Shown here piece by piece: positions 21,701-30,550 of a stretch of DNA of 58,209 nt. The notes beneath the pieces are model-generated. The model saw nothing but the letters and a program-made list of their open reading frames with translations, was not told the DNA's origin and searched no databases. The stretch's first letter is position 1; each line of letters opens with the position of its first letter. The DNA lies in the NCBI GenBank assembly GCA_016721905.1, contig JADKHH010000016.1:1-58209 (forward strand), in the 5' to 3' direction. The DNA is from Candidatus Opimibacter skivensis (lineage in GTDB: Bacteria; Bacteroidota; Bacteroidia; Chitinophagales; Saprospiraceae). The translations under genes and the position numbers were made by a program.

Positions 21701-22937
21701 GGCTTTGATCAAAAGATATGAAATATTCATTGTCATCACAGAGCAAGGTGTCCTCCCCGAGGGTAAAAGGAGTTGGAGGATCTAAAACATCCACTACGAT
21801 GGTATCACCTGATACGGCACATCCGTCATCGTAAATGACACTGTAGGTGCCAGGTGATTCGATCATATACAAAGGCTCATCACTTCCATCCTGCCATGTA
21901 TACTCACCATATGCACCATCCAGATCGATCGTATAGGATTCTCCCTGACACAGTAATACTGAATCGGGACCAATTTCCACTGGTATGTTGCCCAGAATAA
22001 TGACCTCGATGTGATCAATTCCAACTCTGCAACTGTCCGTGATGGTCAGGCCATACACTCCGGATTCGGTGACAGTCAGGGTCGGATCAGTGGAGCCGGT
22101 ACTCCAAGAAAAGAAATAGCCTTCCAGTCCAGGATCGATGGTATACTCAAAGCAATTCTCCACATCATCACCCAAATCAAGAACCAACTCGTCGCAGGGC
22201 TCAGCAGGGATAACCCATACGTCATCATAATAGTAATAGGAATATGCAAACGGGCTAGCACAGGGTGGGTAAAATGGGGTATTTGCATCCAGCTCAAAAT
22301 TGCCAAGCGTGAGCCATTGTTCTCCTCCCTGAGCCAGATAATAACCTTCTACCACAGTCCAGTTTAAGGTATCGGTCAAAAACCCTCCTGTAAAATACAC
22401 CTGCGGACCAACGACGATTCCATCAGGCAAAGTCCAGGGTGGCGGATTTACAGAAAGATGAATCCCCACATGCTGCACCCCACACGTATTGTTGCCCTGG
22501 TTTACATATGCGCCTACATAATATAGCTGGTTTGCTTCAAGCGGTGAGAGGAGTTCGGTCTGCGGATACTCGCGCCATACCAGGTTGGCAGTCTTATGAA
22601 TGGCACCAATGTAGCCAAAACCTGAATGCGCTTGCTGCCATCCGAAATAATTTACAGGCACATCCACATCCGAGTTTGATGAACAAGCATGTAAATAATC
22701 AGCTGTTGTTCCAAATCCATTTATCCATGGAGGTGCGGCCAGTGGGCCACCCATTCCAAAGTTACTGGGGCAGGAAGTAAACGTTTCAAAATCCGGATTG
22801 GGCACAAGGTTTTGTGCAGACAATGTGCCAGCCGTCCACATCATGGGTGTGCAGAGCAGGAAATGGAATGAAATACGTTTTACTAGAGCCTTTGGGCCGG
22901 ATGACATAGAAGGTGGTATTTCGGTTTGAAAATACAC
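18738..22937 (-). CDS. Giant T9SS type B adhesin with ~15 Ig-like repeats
   Basis: This 1,399-residue protein has a signal peptide (hydrophobic core about 27-40, ending LSAQ). An N-terminal domain of about 230 residues begins NLVPNPDFETF. About 15 tandem repeats of 70-78 residues follow (about 250-1290), each with a 'PD..LC.G' start, a W(Q/S)DGS centre and a 'Y(S/A)(V/L)T(V/I)xNxCG' end. The last about 95 residues are the gliding-motility-associated type B sorting domain (FYIPNIFSPNDDQ, FDRWGNLIFSS, GVYVYRI). Such proteins are exported by the type IX system and attached to the cell surface, usually as adhesins. The paired Cys in each repeat suggest disulfides. It lies 90 bases after the histidine kinase gene and 69 bases before its frameshifted duplicate, so an operon is possible. 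Confidence 0.9.
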   Translation of the reverse strand: MYFQTEIPPSMSSGPKALVKRISFHFLLCTPMMWTAGTLSAQNLVPNPDFETFTSCPSNFGMGGPLAAPPWINGFGTTADYLHACSSNSDVDVPVNYFGWQQAHSGFGYIGAIHKTANLVWREYPQTELLSPLEANQLYYVGAYVNQGNNTCGVQHVGIHLSVNPPPWTLPDGIVVGPQVYFTGGFLTDTLNWTVVEGYYLAQGGEQWLTLGNFELDANTPFYPPCASPFAYSYYYYDDVWVIPAEPCDELVLDLGDDVENCFEYTIDPGLEGYFFSWSTGSTDPTLTVTESGVYGLTITDSCRVGIDHIEVIILGNIPVEIGPDSVLLCQGESYTIDLDGAYGEYTWQDGSDEPLYMIESPGTYSVIYDDGCAVSGDTIVVDVLDPPTPFTLGEDTLLCDDNEYFISFDQSLGEFEWSDGSDESSFTIDEEGSYALTISNVCGEESAGIEVEYGESPDVNLGHDVVFICQGDIIAFELDGDEGSYLWQDSSTSLFYEITSPGLYSVTVTNNCGSYDDELAVMLTSLPQVDLGPDIVVCPAQLPDTIDVSGAGGTSVVWMDGSTLQQFAVTTAGAYSVTVTNACGSNSDTLQVAVDDILPDVILPGDMMACDGDSIWLHSTGDPGAWLWQDGTNGDSLLVQASGQYSLQVSTICGIGSDTINIQLNPELLYPNLGPDVPLCPGNSVTIFAGNTFDTYLWQNMSDADSLIVSAPGLYAVTVSDECGMGVDTILVFTSGTPPQLDMVDSLDLCAGSQLILDGEISGVDYLWNDGSMLATLTIDTPGIYSLTVSNNCGTDTETVVIEEGGTAPVIDLGNNITLCTGESQMIAPYLSNAESWFWQDGSTDSTFLVNTSGLVTIEVSNACGTVYDTLFSSLLPAIPPLNLGNDTALCSSEALLLEINITDVSITWFDGSHSDQITIVGDGIYTAEIENACGVSSDTLIVTPLSDIPPLSLGPDQLLCVGEVLTFNPGIPDVQYAWQDGTTGSSFSTTTPGQVILTISNACGTSTDSLLIVESTEGPQLDLGPDVTACKGDTVTIQSGVTGVAYIWQDGSTNSFFQTITDAELILHIVNACGEDRDTIAVQFIAPPDPDLGPDTLLCGNEILTLTSNINPLTTITWQNGSQGPAFIVTESGTYSLQHSNYCGIKSDTMVVTYLTLPPTFSLGPDIVLCPGESVILHSPLTTDQLVWQDGSDSSMIVANTEQTFSLTIANACGTTYDEVIVTIDVDIPILQFDSVLICPGDVLVLDASQPFDAGYIWSTGESEASIDVQLPGEYSVTVMTPCFNRSDIIPVVSEDDCGLVTQFYIPNIFSPNDDQVNDVFTIQFNQGAQGISVSGGIFDRWGNLIFSSQEYPFSWDGTRNGKPMNPGVYVYRITLVYSNGLSLFTDDLIGDVTLVR

Positions 22938-23027
22938 AAATAACTATACAATACTAAGGATGGCTTATATCTCGACCAACAAAAGTTTATGGGCTTTTCT
23001 CTAAAAATTCAATCGCGACTATGTGAA

Positions 23028-26000
23028 TTATCTCAACACCAATTCCAGCACAACGTTATAACCATGATCTGTTCCGATACTTAACTTTCCGTTTATCTTC
23101 ACCGCCCTCATCTTCATGTTACCTATACCCTGCCCCGCCAGACTGCCAGGCTCTGTGACCGTGCCATTGTCATGAATCGTCAGCGACATTTTATCACCCT
23201 CCTGTACAAAGGATATATCGACATGCCTTGCATCTGAATGCCTGATGATATTGGTAATTGCCTCTTTAAAGATGAGATAGATGTTCTGGCGAATTTCAGG
23301 GCTGATAAATTTCTTGCCATCGAGGCCGTTGAAAGAAAACGTATGTGAAATATTTTTCCGCTCCAGGTTCTTTTCAGCGAAATCGCGCATCCGATCGATC
23401 AGGTTTTCATATTTATCTTTTCGGGCATCAATTGCCCATACAGTATCCCGCATTCGTTCCATCGCTTCACGACTCATCTCACTGAGTTCTAGCATAGGCT
23501 TACGTTTGGCCTCCTCCATTTCATACGACATGACCTGTGATTGCATCGCGAGTCCGGACAATATCGAACCCACATCATCATGCAGATCGGAGGATATCTT
23601 GATGCGCAAGGCTTCGAGCGCTTTTTGTCTCTTCCATTTTTGTTGATACCAATAGCGAATCCAAAATGCGACAACGGCAGATAAGCAAAGTGTAAGCAAT
23701 ACCCACACCCACGTTTTTTGATACCAATAGGCCGTCATCAGGATCGGTAGTTCAAATGTTGAGGTAACGGTGTCGCTTGCATTGGCAGATGCCTTAACCT
23801 CCAGCACATAGTTGCCAGGTGGAAGTGCATAGACCAATATTTTGGGATCAGCAGCATATTCACTCCATTGATCATGAATACCTCTGATGCGATAACTGTA
23901 ATAGATCTCATGTTTAAAACTTGGGACCGAAAGATGGAATTCAATATTGGTTTCGGAAGGCTGGAGGACCAATTCACTTAATTCATTTAAATCACTGGTG
24001 ACATAGCGGTTTTGTTTCTCCTCTCCATTGAAGATAGAAATGCTATAGAGTTTTAAGGGATACAGTGCTTCCACTGCGGACTGAAATTCCAGTTCTTCAG
24101 GTAGAAAAGAGTATAATCCATTTGTACTTCCAAAATAATATCTGCCCTGACTATCCCTGAAGGCAGAGGTGCGGTTAAATTCTGGTTGCGATAGCGGATG
24201 TTGTGGGTGGAGATGGGTAAATAACATCGTGGTGGTATCAAAGTACACCAGTCCCTGATGAGAACCAATATAAAATCCATTGCGCTCATCCGGGAGAATA
24301 GTAAAAATAGTCCTGGGCCTTTGTTGCATAGCAGGTGAGATCACAGGATCCTTATATAAAGTGTATTCCCTGTTCTGCGTATTCAATCTCCCCAGGCCCT
24401 CATAGCCACCATACCAGAGATAGTCGCCATCCAACAGGAGATCGTTGATACCTTCCTGCGGACTGATTCCCAAATCTGCTAATGTATAAGATTGCAATAT
24501 CCTTCCTTGTTTCGAAACCAGCCTGATGCCTTCACTGCCGGTCGCTATCCAGAAAGCAGTTTGATCGCGGTTGTTGATCATCTTGTTGATGATAGACGGA
24601 AAATCTGATTCCGATCCCGAGGTGGGTTCAATAAAAACGGAATCCAGCTTGCCTCCTGGAATATCATAGGCATACAGGCTCTTGCCATACCATGTATACA
24701 ACCAAAGTGTATCACCGGACAATACGTGTACGATATGGCCATTGATAAAATTAGGAACCGTCTGTGTGATTTCACCACTTTGGGCATTGATCTTCAGAGA
24801 GTGCCAGAAAAGGTAGGGTGTCGAATATGTCAGGGAATAGGCACTATAGAGATCGCTGTTGAAATCCTTGAGCGGAGACCATATTTCAAATTGTTCCACA
24901 CCCTTAGGCTTGATGGCTACCCCGTTGTAAAAGGAAGCATATACATTTTGACGTTCATCTTCTGCCAGTCCGCGCATGGAAATGTCAGGACGTATATAAG
25001 GCACGAGCGCTTGAAATTCTTCCTTACGCGGAGGCTTCGACTTGACTTGATAGAGAAATTTACTCCCGAGTAGAAATACCTGTTGATCAATGATATGAAA
25101 ACCCAATATATCCTCGGAAATAGCACCGGGATAAAATTCCTTTTTCATGTCATACGTTTCTTTGCTTAAGTCCTGGATGGTGTGGTGAAGCGTGTCCAGA
25201 ATAAAGAAATAATATCCGTTGGCGAGATAGAGCATTTCATCACGAACCATAAACTGGCCAGAATTCACTTGCACCTTTGCAGGTATCGTGGTGTAACGTT
25301 TTGGTGAATCCATTTTCGAATCCCAATACATCACAGCCCGCGACGATTGATCATAAAAATAATAATGATCGCCTGCATAGGCCACGTACGTATTTGTCGG
25401 TAATACCTGGCTATAGGTGTGCCAATTGAAGTGCTTTCCATCCCCGGTGATCCGTAGTATGCCGCTGGTGGTTTGGATCCAATGCATGGATTGGAACCAT
25501 TGATAATTCAAGATAGCACCATACGTCATTCTGGAATCTTGAAATATGAGTTGGTTTTGCCCGGAAGAATTCATTTTCCAAATGGAAAAACGATCGGAGG
25601 TTTTGTCCATACTCAGGGCAAACACATCGCCATGAGGTGTAACATCGAAGGAGATGAAACTGGGTTGGGAGGTTTCCTCAAAGCTCCATTCCTGACGTAT
25701 TCTTCTGTTAGCAGCATCAAAACGGATGACATAAGCTCCTGATGAAATTGTGGCATATACATTGCCCATGCTGTCAAGTTGAAGGTCGCCAACAAAAGCA
25801 TTTGGATCTTTCAATCCTAAGGGATACATCGGATGGTCATGAGTATACATGATACTCCCATGTCCATCCGAAATGATGAGGCCTTTTGTGGAGCCAATCC
25901 ATAGATATCCATCCGGGGTTTGTACTGCACTGTTCATACCCACCTGGTCATTAGATAAGCTAAGGCTGTAGGGCTTGACCTCCAAAAGAGGTGGGATGTC

Positions 26001-26156
26001 TTTGTACGTTTGAGCGGAAAGGGTGGGGAAAAGGCTAAGGCTGAGGCTAAGGCTAAGAAGAAGGCTGAAGCGAAGGCTGAGGCGAAAGCTGAGAGACGAA
26101 GTACTGAGGGTGTAGCCATATGTTGCTCCATGACTCAGGGAAGATACATCAATCAT
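23028..26156 (-). CDS. Membrane sensor histidine kinase with periplasmic propeller and Y_Y_Y domain
   Basis: I take the ATG at 26156 as the start (the frame opens at a TTG at 26189), giving 1,042 residues. Order: a signal peptide whose core is a Leu/Ser alternation ending LSAQ (about residue 48); periplasmic two-bladed propeller repeats (DGYLWIGSTKGL, then later NGFYIGSHQGLVYF and GRYYFGSTNGLYSF); a Y_Y_Y domain (ISYRIRG-like YYSYRIRGIHDQWSEY, ALPPGNYVLEV); one transmembrane helix (TWVWVLLTLCLSAVVAFWI); and a HisKA_3-type dimerisation domain with phospho-acceptor His in SSDLHDDVGSIL. It ends with a HATPase (EAITNIIRHSDA, HDNGT, GQGIGNM). No receiver domain is fused. The NarL-type regulator at 29777-30472 is the likely partner. 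The ligand is unknown. Confidence 0.88.
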   Translation of the reverse strand: MIDVSSLSHGATYGYTLSTSSLSFRLSLRFSLLLSLSLSLSLFPTLSAQTYKDIPPLLEVKPYSLSLSNDQVGMNSAVQTPDGYLWIGSTKGLIISDGHGSIMYTHDHPMYPLGLKDPNAFVGDLQLDSMGNVYATISSGAYVIRFDAANRRIRQEWSFEETSQPSFISFDVTPHGDVFALSMDKTSDRFSIWKMNSSGQNQLIFQDSRMTYGAILNYQWFQSMHWIQTTSGILRITGDGKHFNWHTYSQVLPTNTYVAYAGDHYYFYDQSSRAVMYWDSKMDSPKRYTTIPAKVQVNSGQFMVRDEMLYLANGYYFFILDTLHHTIQDLSKETYDMKKEFYPGAISEDILGFHIIDQQVFLLGSKFLYQVKSKPPRKEEFQALVPYIRPDISMRGLAEDERQNVYASFYNGVAIKPKGVEQFEIWSPLKDFNSDLYSAYSLTYSTPYLFWHSLKINAQSGEITQTVPNFINGHIVHVLSGDTLWLYTWYGKSLYAYDIPGGKLDSVFIEPTSGSESDFPSIINKMINNRDQTAFWIATGSEGIRLVSKQGRILQSYTLADLGISPQEGINDLLLDGDYLWYGGYEGLGRLNTQNREYTLYKDPVISPAMQQRPRTIFTILPDERNGFYIGSHQGLVYFDTTTMLFTHLHPQHPLSQPEFNRTSAFRDSQGRYYFGSTNGLYSFLPEELEFQSAVEALYPLKLYSISIFNGEEKQNRYVTSDLNELSELVLQPSETNIEFHLSVPSFKHEIYYSYRIRGIHDQWSEYAADPKILVYALPPGNYVLEVKASANASDTVTSTFELPILMTAYWYQKTWVWVLLTLCLSAVVAFWIRYWYQQKWKRQKALEALRIKISSDLHDDVGSILSGLAMQSQVMSYEMEEAKRKPMLELSEMSREAMERMRDTVWAIDARKDKYENLIDRMRDFAEKNLERKNISHTFSFNGLDGKKFISPEIRQNIYLIFKEAITNIIRHSDARHVDISFVQEGDKMSLTIHDNGTVTEPGSLAGQGIGNMKMRAVKINGKLSIGTDHGYNVVLELVLR
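26013..26099. repeat. GGCTRA hexamer repeat inside the kinase signal-peptide codons
   Basis: The plus strand reads AAGGCTAAGGCTGAGGCTAA and similar, a degenerate (GGCTRA) array of about ten units. Read on the minus strand it encodes alternating Leu and Ser (SLSLSLSLF), the hydrophobic core of the kinase signal peptide. Hexamer gain or loss would keep the frame and change the helix length by two residues at a time. Confidence 0.7.
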
Positions 26157-26324
26157 GGTATTCAAATGAATAATTGCGCGCAGATCCAAAACGTAGACCC
26201 CGCCTCACTAATGCGGGGGACGCATAGACGCAGTGTTGATTTCCCTCTGCATTAAGCTAATTGCAAAAAATATATCGCGCAACGCTGCAACGACGCAACG
26301 ATGCAATTTTAAAAATACTTCGCC

Positions 26325-26391
26325 TCAGCCTTAGCCTGCCTCAGCCTGTTCCTTCGCCTTCGCCTTAGCCTTAGCCTTAGCCTTATTTAAC
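26325..26391. repeat. TTAGCC/TCAGCC hexamer repeat in the divergent spacer
   Basis: The sequence CCTTAGCCTTAGCCTTAGCC and related units is the reverse complement of the repeat at 26013-26099. The two arrays face each other across the spacer between the kinase gene and the S74 repeat-protein gene. Shortly before it, 26275-26312 carries another low-complexity stretch (CAACGCTGCAACGACGCAAC). Confidence 0.7.
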
Positions 26392-26462
26392 CACCCTGTA
26401 GGGTGATTGCCTACCCTCTGGATAAGGCGGACATTTCCAGTGTCAAAAAATCCAATTTTACA

Positions 26463-29400
26463 ATGAAGTTCTTGTCCATTATCCTTTCCGCCCTTCTGCC
26501 CTTCTGCCTTTCCGCCCAAAACGTGACCATCAAGAAAAACGCCAACAGCGACAACCTGATCTGGCCCTTGAATCCTTCCCAGAGCATCTATATTGGGGAA
26601 GGTACCGGCAATATAAGTACTGGGTTGTTCAATACAGGCGTTGGTGCTTATGCGCTAAATCTCAATTCAACAGGAGCCTCAAATTCCGCATTTGGAAATG
26701 GTGCCCTGGGAAAAGTCAATACGGGTGGATTCAATACTGCTATGGGTTCAGGGGCAATGACGGAGAATCTGACCGGAACAGAAAACACAGCTATCGGGAC
26801 ATTTTCCTTATACAACAACAAAGGATTGAGCCGCTCCACAGCGATCGGTTTTAAGGCAATGTACTATGCTAATAACACTACGACAACGGGGACAACTTTC
26901 AATACGGCCGTTGGGTACGAAGCATTGAGAGGAGGTGCTTCTCCGGGCAATAATACCGGAGATAAGAATACAGCTATGGGTGATCAGGCCATGTATTCAA
27001 ATACCGCTGGAAATGACAATGCTGCTTTCGGATTGAATACGTTGAGATCCAATACCTCAGGATCTTATAATACTGCAAGTGGTTCAGAATCCATGCTCGA
27101 TAATACTACCGGAGGTGGGAATACTGCAGTCGGAGCGTCCTCTCTGCTTTCCAATATTTCAGGAGACGGCAACACTGCAATGGGCTTTGAATCCCTGGGT
27201 TCTAATACGACAGGGCATTTAAATACCGCGGTAGGTTTCCAGTCACTTGTTGGAAATAGCAGTGGGAAAAACAACAGCGCATTTGGATTCGGAGCATTAA
27301 ATGCAAACACCACTGGCTATTCCAATGTGGCAATAGGATACGTTGCTTTATACAATTCGACCACACGGGCCAATCTGGTCGCTGTGGGTGACAGTACATT
27401 GTACAATAATGGAATAGGTGCTACATCGGCCTTTCATGCCACTGAAAACACAGCCCTTGGCAGTAAAGCTCTTTTTGCAAACACCACTGGATTTGCCAAT
27501 ACAGCCAGTGGTGTGAATTCGCTTTACTCCAATACCACAGGAAACAACAACACTGCGAACGGGACAAAAGCGCTTTATGCCAATAACGCTGGAATCTACA
27601 ATGTTGCAAACGGATCCTCAGCTCTTACCTCCAATACCTCGGGCAATGGCAATACTGGGATAGGAGGTTCGGCCCTAAACAACAATCTTACGGGAAGCTA
27701 CAACAGTGCAACAGGGGCGGTCGCCCTTGCTTCCAATACTACCGGAAATGGAAATACGGCAAACGGAACGAGTGCCTTGAACGCCAATGTCTCGGGATAT
27801 TCCAATGTGGCTATGGGCATTTATGCACTCTACAGCAATACTACACGAAGTAATCTCGTGGCTATAGGTGATTCATCTCTTTATAATAACGGCATATCCG
27901 CCTCCCTGCCTTATCATGCTACCTGGAATACAGCAGTTGGCAGCAAATCCCTGTTTTCGAATACCACCGGCGCTGAAAATACAGCGCTTGGCTACAATAG
28001 TTTGTATGCCAATACCTCCGGAGAATTCAACACTGCAATTGGCTCAAGAGCTATGCTCCAGAATACCTCTGGTTTTGATAATGTCGCTCTGGGCAATGAA
28101 GCGCTACTATCGAACCTGAGTGGACATAGCAATACTGCCGCCGGATTGCAAACGCTTCGTAATAACTCCACCGGGCATTCCAACACAGGGGTTGGGGACG
28201 CAGCCCTGTTTCAAAATGAAACCGGAAGTAAGAACACGGGTATCGGCGTTAACGCGCTTGAGGAAAATACCACCGGGACAGCCAATGTGGCGATAGGCAT
28301 GGATGCATTGAAAAATAATACGACAAGATCCAACCTCGTGGCCGTCGGTGATTCTTCCCTCCTGAAAAATGGCCTTGGCGTTACATTAAATACCCACGCC
28401 ATTCACAACACAGCCATCGGAAGTAAATCCCAGGCCAACAACACGATTGGGTCCGACAATACTTCACTCGGGTATGTGAGTATGATCAGCAACATATCCG
28501 GCTCCGGAAATACGGCTATTGGCACTTCTTCACTTGCTAACAATCAGACGGGAAGTAGTAATACTGTGCTTGGCTATAGTGCTTTGTTTGGCAATAATTC
28601 TGGCTCCAATAATGTGGCCATCGGTACTTCGGCCATGATATTAAACAATTCAGGAAATAGCAATGTGGCTATAGGCACAAAAGCACTCTATTCGAATACC
28701 GTCAAATCAAATCTTGTGGCTATCGGTGATTCGGCATTATATAAGAATGGCCAGGGTGCCACGTCACAACAAGCCGTGTATAATACCGCCATCGGGAGCA
28801 AGGTGCTCTATGCCAATACTATTGGTTCTGCCAATACGGGCCTTGGGTTTCTCGCCTTAACCGCAAACATCTCAGGCAACTTAAATACCGGTTTAGGTGC
28901 AGGGGTTTTATCGGAGAATACAACCGGTTCGTTTAATTGTGCATTCGGTACTTCTTCTCTGCAGTCGAATATTTCAGGCTCTTCCAATGTCGGAATAGGG
29001 ATATATGCACTTCAGGAACTCATAGATGGCGACAACAATGTCGCAATAGGTCAAAGAGCCGGTAATAACCTGGCTAGTGGCAGTGGAAATGTTTTCCTCG
29101 GCTATGAAGCTGGTTACAATGAAACCGCATCCAATCGCTTATACATATCCAACTCAAACGCAGATGGGAGTAGTGCTCTTGTCTATGGGGAATTTGACAA
29201 TCAGGTATTCCGGATCAACGGTAATGTTGGTATCGGTGAGTCTCCAGGATCTTACAAGTTATCCGTCCTACATAACTCCTATGGCTTAAAAATTCAAAAC
29301 ACGGATTATCCGACCAATTCCTGGGAATTCTTCCAGGCCCCGACAGGGAATCTGGATTTATATATTCAATCAGGATCAAACATTGGATCATTTGACTATG

Positions 29401-29759
29401 TGTCCGGTGTATATACCGCCTTATCGGACCGACGAATGAAAGAAAATATTCAGCCTATGAATCCTGTGCTGGCAAATGTCATGAAATTGCAGGCGGATAA
29501 CTATACGTTTATCGCTGATCCAGACCATAAGCCTTACTTTGGATTTATAGCACAAGAGGTAGAGCAGATCTTCCCTCATCTCGTGACCCCGCCATCTGAA
29601 GAAAAAGGAAGAGCATCAAACTACACAATGGACTATTCAGGCTTTGGTGTATTAGCGATCAAGGCTATACAAGAACAACAAGTGATCATTGATGCCCAGG
29701 AAGCACGGATTGCAAAACTCGAAGCACTGGTGCAGGAGCTTATTGCAAAAGAAAATTAA
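26463..29759 (+). CDS. Surface repeat protein, YadA-head-like repeats with C-terminal S74 autochaperone
   Basis: I start at the ATG at 26463, which gives a clean signal peptide (MKFLSIILSALLPFCLSAQ); upstream in-frame codons give no better start. The 1,098-residue product has a long array of short repeats with consensus NT(A)xGxxALxxNTTGxxN (about residues 45-880), like the left-handed coil of trimeric autotransporter heads. Four longer blocks contain SNLVA(I/V)GDSSLY. The C-terminal quarter has FRINGNVGIGESPGSYKL, then a peptidase S74 intramolecular chaperone (SDRRMKENIQPM, FGFIAQEVEQIFP) and a coiled coil (ARIAKLEALVQELIAKE). S74 domains trimerise the protein and cut themselves off. The Ser/Lys region SDRR-MKEN is present. 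It is 17 bases upstream of the response-regulator gene. Confidence 0.85.
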   Translation: MKFLSIILSALLPFCLSAQNVTIKKNANSDNLIWPLNPSQSIYIGEGTGNISTGLFNTGVGAYALNLNSTGASNSAFGNGALGKVNTGGFNTAMGSGAMTENLTGTENTAIGTFSLYNNKGLSRSTAIGFKAMYYANNTTTTGTTFNTAVGYEALRGGASPGNNTGDKNTAMGDQAMYSNTAGNDNAAFGLNTLRSNTSGSYNTASGSESMLDNTTGGGNTAVGASSLLSNISGDGNTAMGFESLGSNTTGHLNTAVGFQSLVGNSSGKNNSAFGFGALNANTTGYSNVAIGYVALYNSTTRANLVAVGDSTLYNNGIGATSAFHATENTALGSKALFANTTGFANTASGVNSLYSNTTGNNNTANGTKALYANNAGIYNVANGSSALTSNTSGNGNTGIGGSALNNNLTGSYNSATGAVALASNTTGNGNTANGTSALNANVSGYSNVAMGIYALYSNTTRSNLVAIGDSSLYNNGISASLPYHATWNTAVGSKSLFSNTTGAENTALGYNSLYANTSGEFNTAIGSRAMLQNTSGFDNVALGNEALLSNLSGHSNTAAGLQTLRNNSTGHSNTGVGDAALFQNETGSKNTGIGVNALEENTTGTANVAIGMDALKNNTTRSNLVAVGDSSLLKNGLGVTLNTHAIHNTAIGSKSQANNTIGSDNTSLGYVSMISNISGSGNTAIGTSSLANNQTGSSNTVLGYSALFGNNSGSNNVAIGTSAMILNNSGNSNVAIGTKALYSNTVKSNLVAIGDSALYKNGQGATSQQAVYNTAIGSKVLYANTIGSANTGLGFLALTANISGNLNTGLGAGVLSENTTGSFNCAFGTSSLQSNISGSSNVGIGIYALQELIDGDNNVAIGQRAGNNLASGSGNVFLGYEAGYNETASNRLYISNSNADGSSALVYGEFDNQVFRINGNVGIGESPGSYKLSVLHNSYGLKIQNTDYPTNSWEFFQAPTGNLDLYIQSGSNIGSFDYVSGVYTALSDRRMKENIQPMNPVLANVMKLQADNYTFIADPDHKPYFGFIAQEVEQIFPHLVTPPSEEKGRASNYTMDYSGFGVLAIKAIQEQQVIIDAQEARIAKLEALVQELIAKEN

Positions 29760-29776
29760 GTACATTACCACAAACA

Positions 29777-30472
29777 ATGCAGACAACATTGACACCGGAA
29801 AATAAAAAGTCCCCTTTAGTGGATTTAGGGGCAGAAAAAACTAAGATCACGATCATCGAAGACAACCAGGTCATCCGTGACAATGTCTCCCGCTTCATTC
29901 GGTTCCATGAAGAGTTTGATGTCATGGAGACTGTGGGATCAATAGAATCCTTCATGCATCTGCTCCAGATTGATCACCGGTTTAAAACCGATATCATCCT
30001 CCTCGACATTGGCTTGCCGGGTGTCAGTGGCCTCGATGGCATACCCATGATCCTTGAAAAAATGCCGGAGGTGGATATCATCATGCTGACCTCGTATGAA
30101 GAAGAGGATGTCATCCTGCGGGCTTTGTGTTCAGGCGCATGTTCTTATCTCTCTAAAAAAGCGAGCCTCGAAGAAATCGTTGATGCGATACGCATCGTCG
30201 TCAAAGGGGGTTCTTACATGTCTCCATCCATTGCGCGTGAGATCGTGACCCACCTTATGGGTGGACGTGTGAGTAAGGCCACAATCCTCACTGAACGTCA
30301 GAAAGAAATCCTTGAAAAACTTGTAGAAGGAAAAAGTTACGGTGCGATCGCTCAATCCCTTTTCATTTCGATAGAGACAGTTCGCACGCATGTCAAGTCA
30401 ATGTATAAAGTATTGCACGTCAATAACAAGGCGGAGGCGATAGCAAAGTATCTGAAGGGGGAGATAAAGTAG
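29777..30472 (+). CDS. NarL/LuxR-type response regulator
   Basis: In this 231-residue protein, the receiver domain (about 22-140) shows the acidic pair in IIEDNQ, the phospho-acceptor Asp in IILLDIGLPGVSG, the Thr/Ser of MLTSYEEED and the Lys in YLSKKASLEE. The C-terminal LuxR helix-turn-helix (about 168-228) has LTERQKEILEKLVEG and SIETVRTHVKSMYKVLHV. Such regulators are paired with HisKA_3 kinases, which fits the kinase encoded divergently at 23028-26156. Only 17 bases separate it from the S74 protein gene, so it is probably in the same operon. The first about 20 residues are a non-conserved extension. Target promoters are unknown. Confidence 0.92.
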   Translation: MQTTLTPENKKSPLVDLGAEKTKITIIEDNQVIRDNVSRFIRFHEEFDVMETVGSIESFMHLLQIDHRFKTDIILLDIGLPGVSGLDGIPMILEKMPEVDIIMLTSYEEEDVILRALCSGACSYLSKKASLEEIVDAIRIVVKGGSYMSPSIAREIVTHLMGGRVSKATILTERQKEILEKLVEGKSYGAIAQSLFISIETVRTHVKSMYKVLHVNNKAEAIAKYLKGEIK

Positions 30473-30550
30473 GCTATAATTTAATCAAGAATTTAAAGCC
30501 ATTACCCAACCCTCTTGTCATTTTCGACCCTCTATAGAAGAAAACGAAAC

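Noticed and set aside
26010..26255. Plus-strand Lys/Ala-rich frame opposite the kinase signal peptide
   Set aside because: The KAEAKAKKKAEAKAE pattern is just the GGCTRA repeat read on the other strand; the kinase frame is the real gene.
26463..29759. A trimeric autotransporter (type V secretion)
   Set aside because: The head-like repeats fit, but the C-terminus is an S74 chaperone and coiled coil, with no membrane-anchor barrel.
26463..29759. Phage origin of the S74 protein
   Set aside because: S74 domains occur in phage tail fibres, but no phage structural genes flank it and it has a Sec signal peptide.
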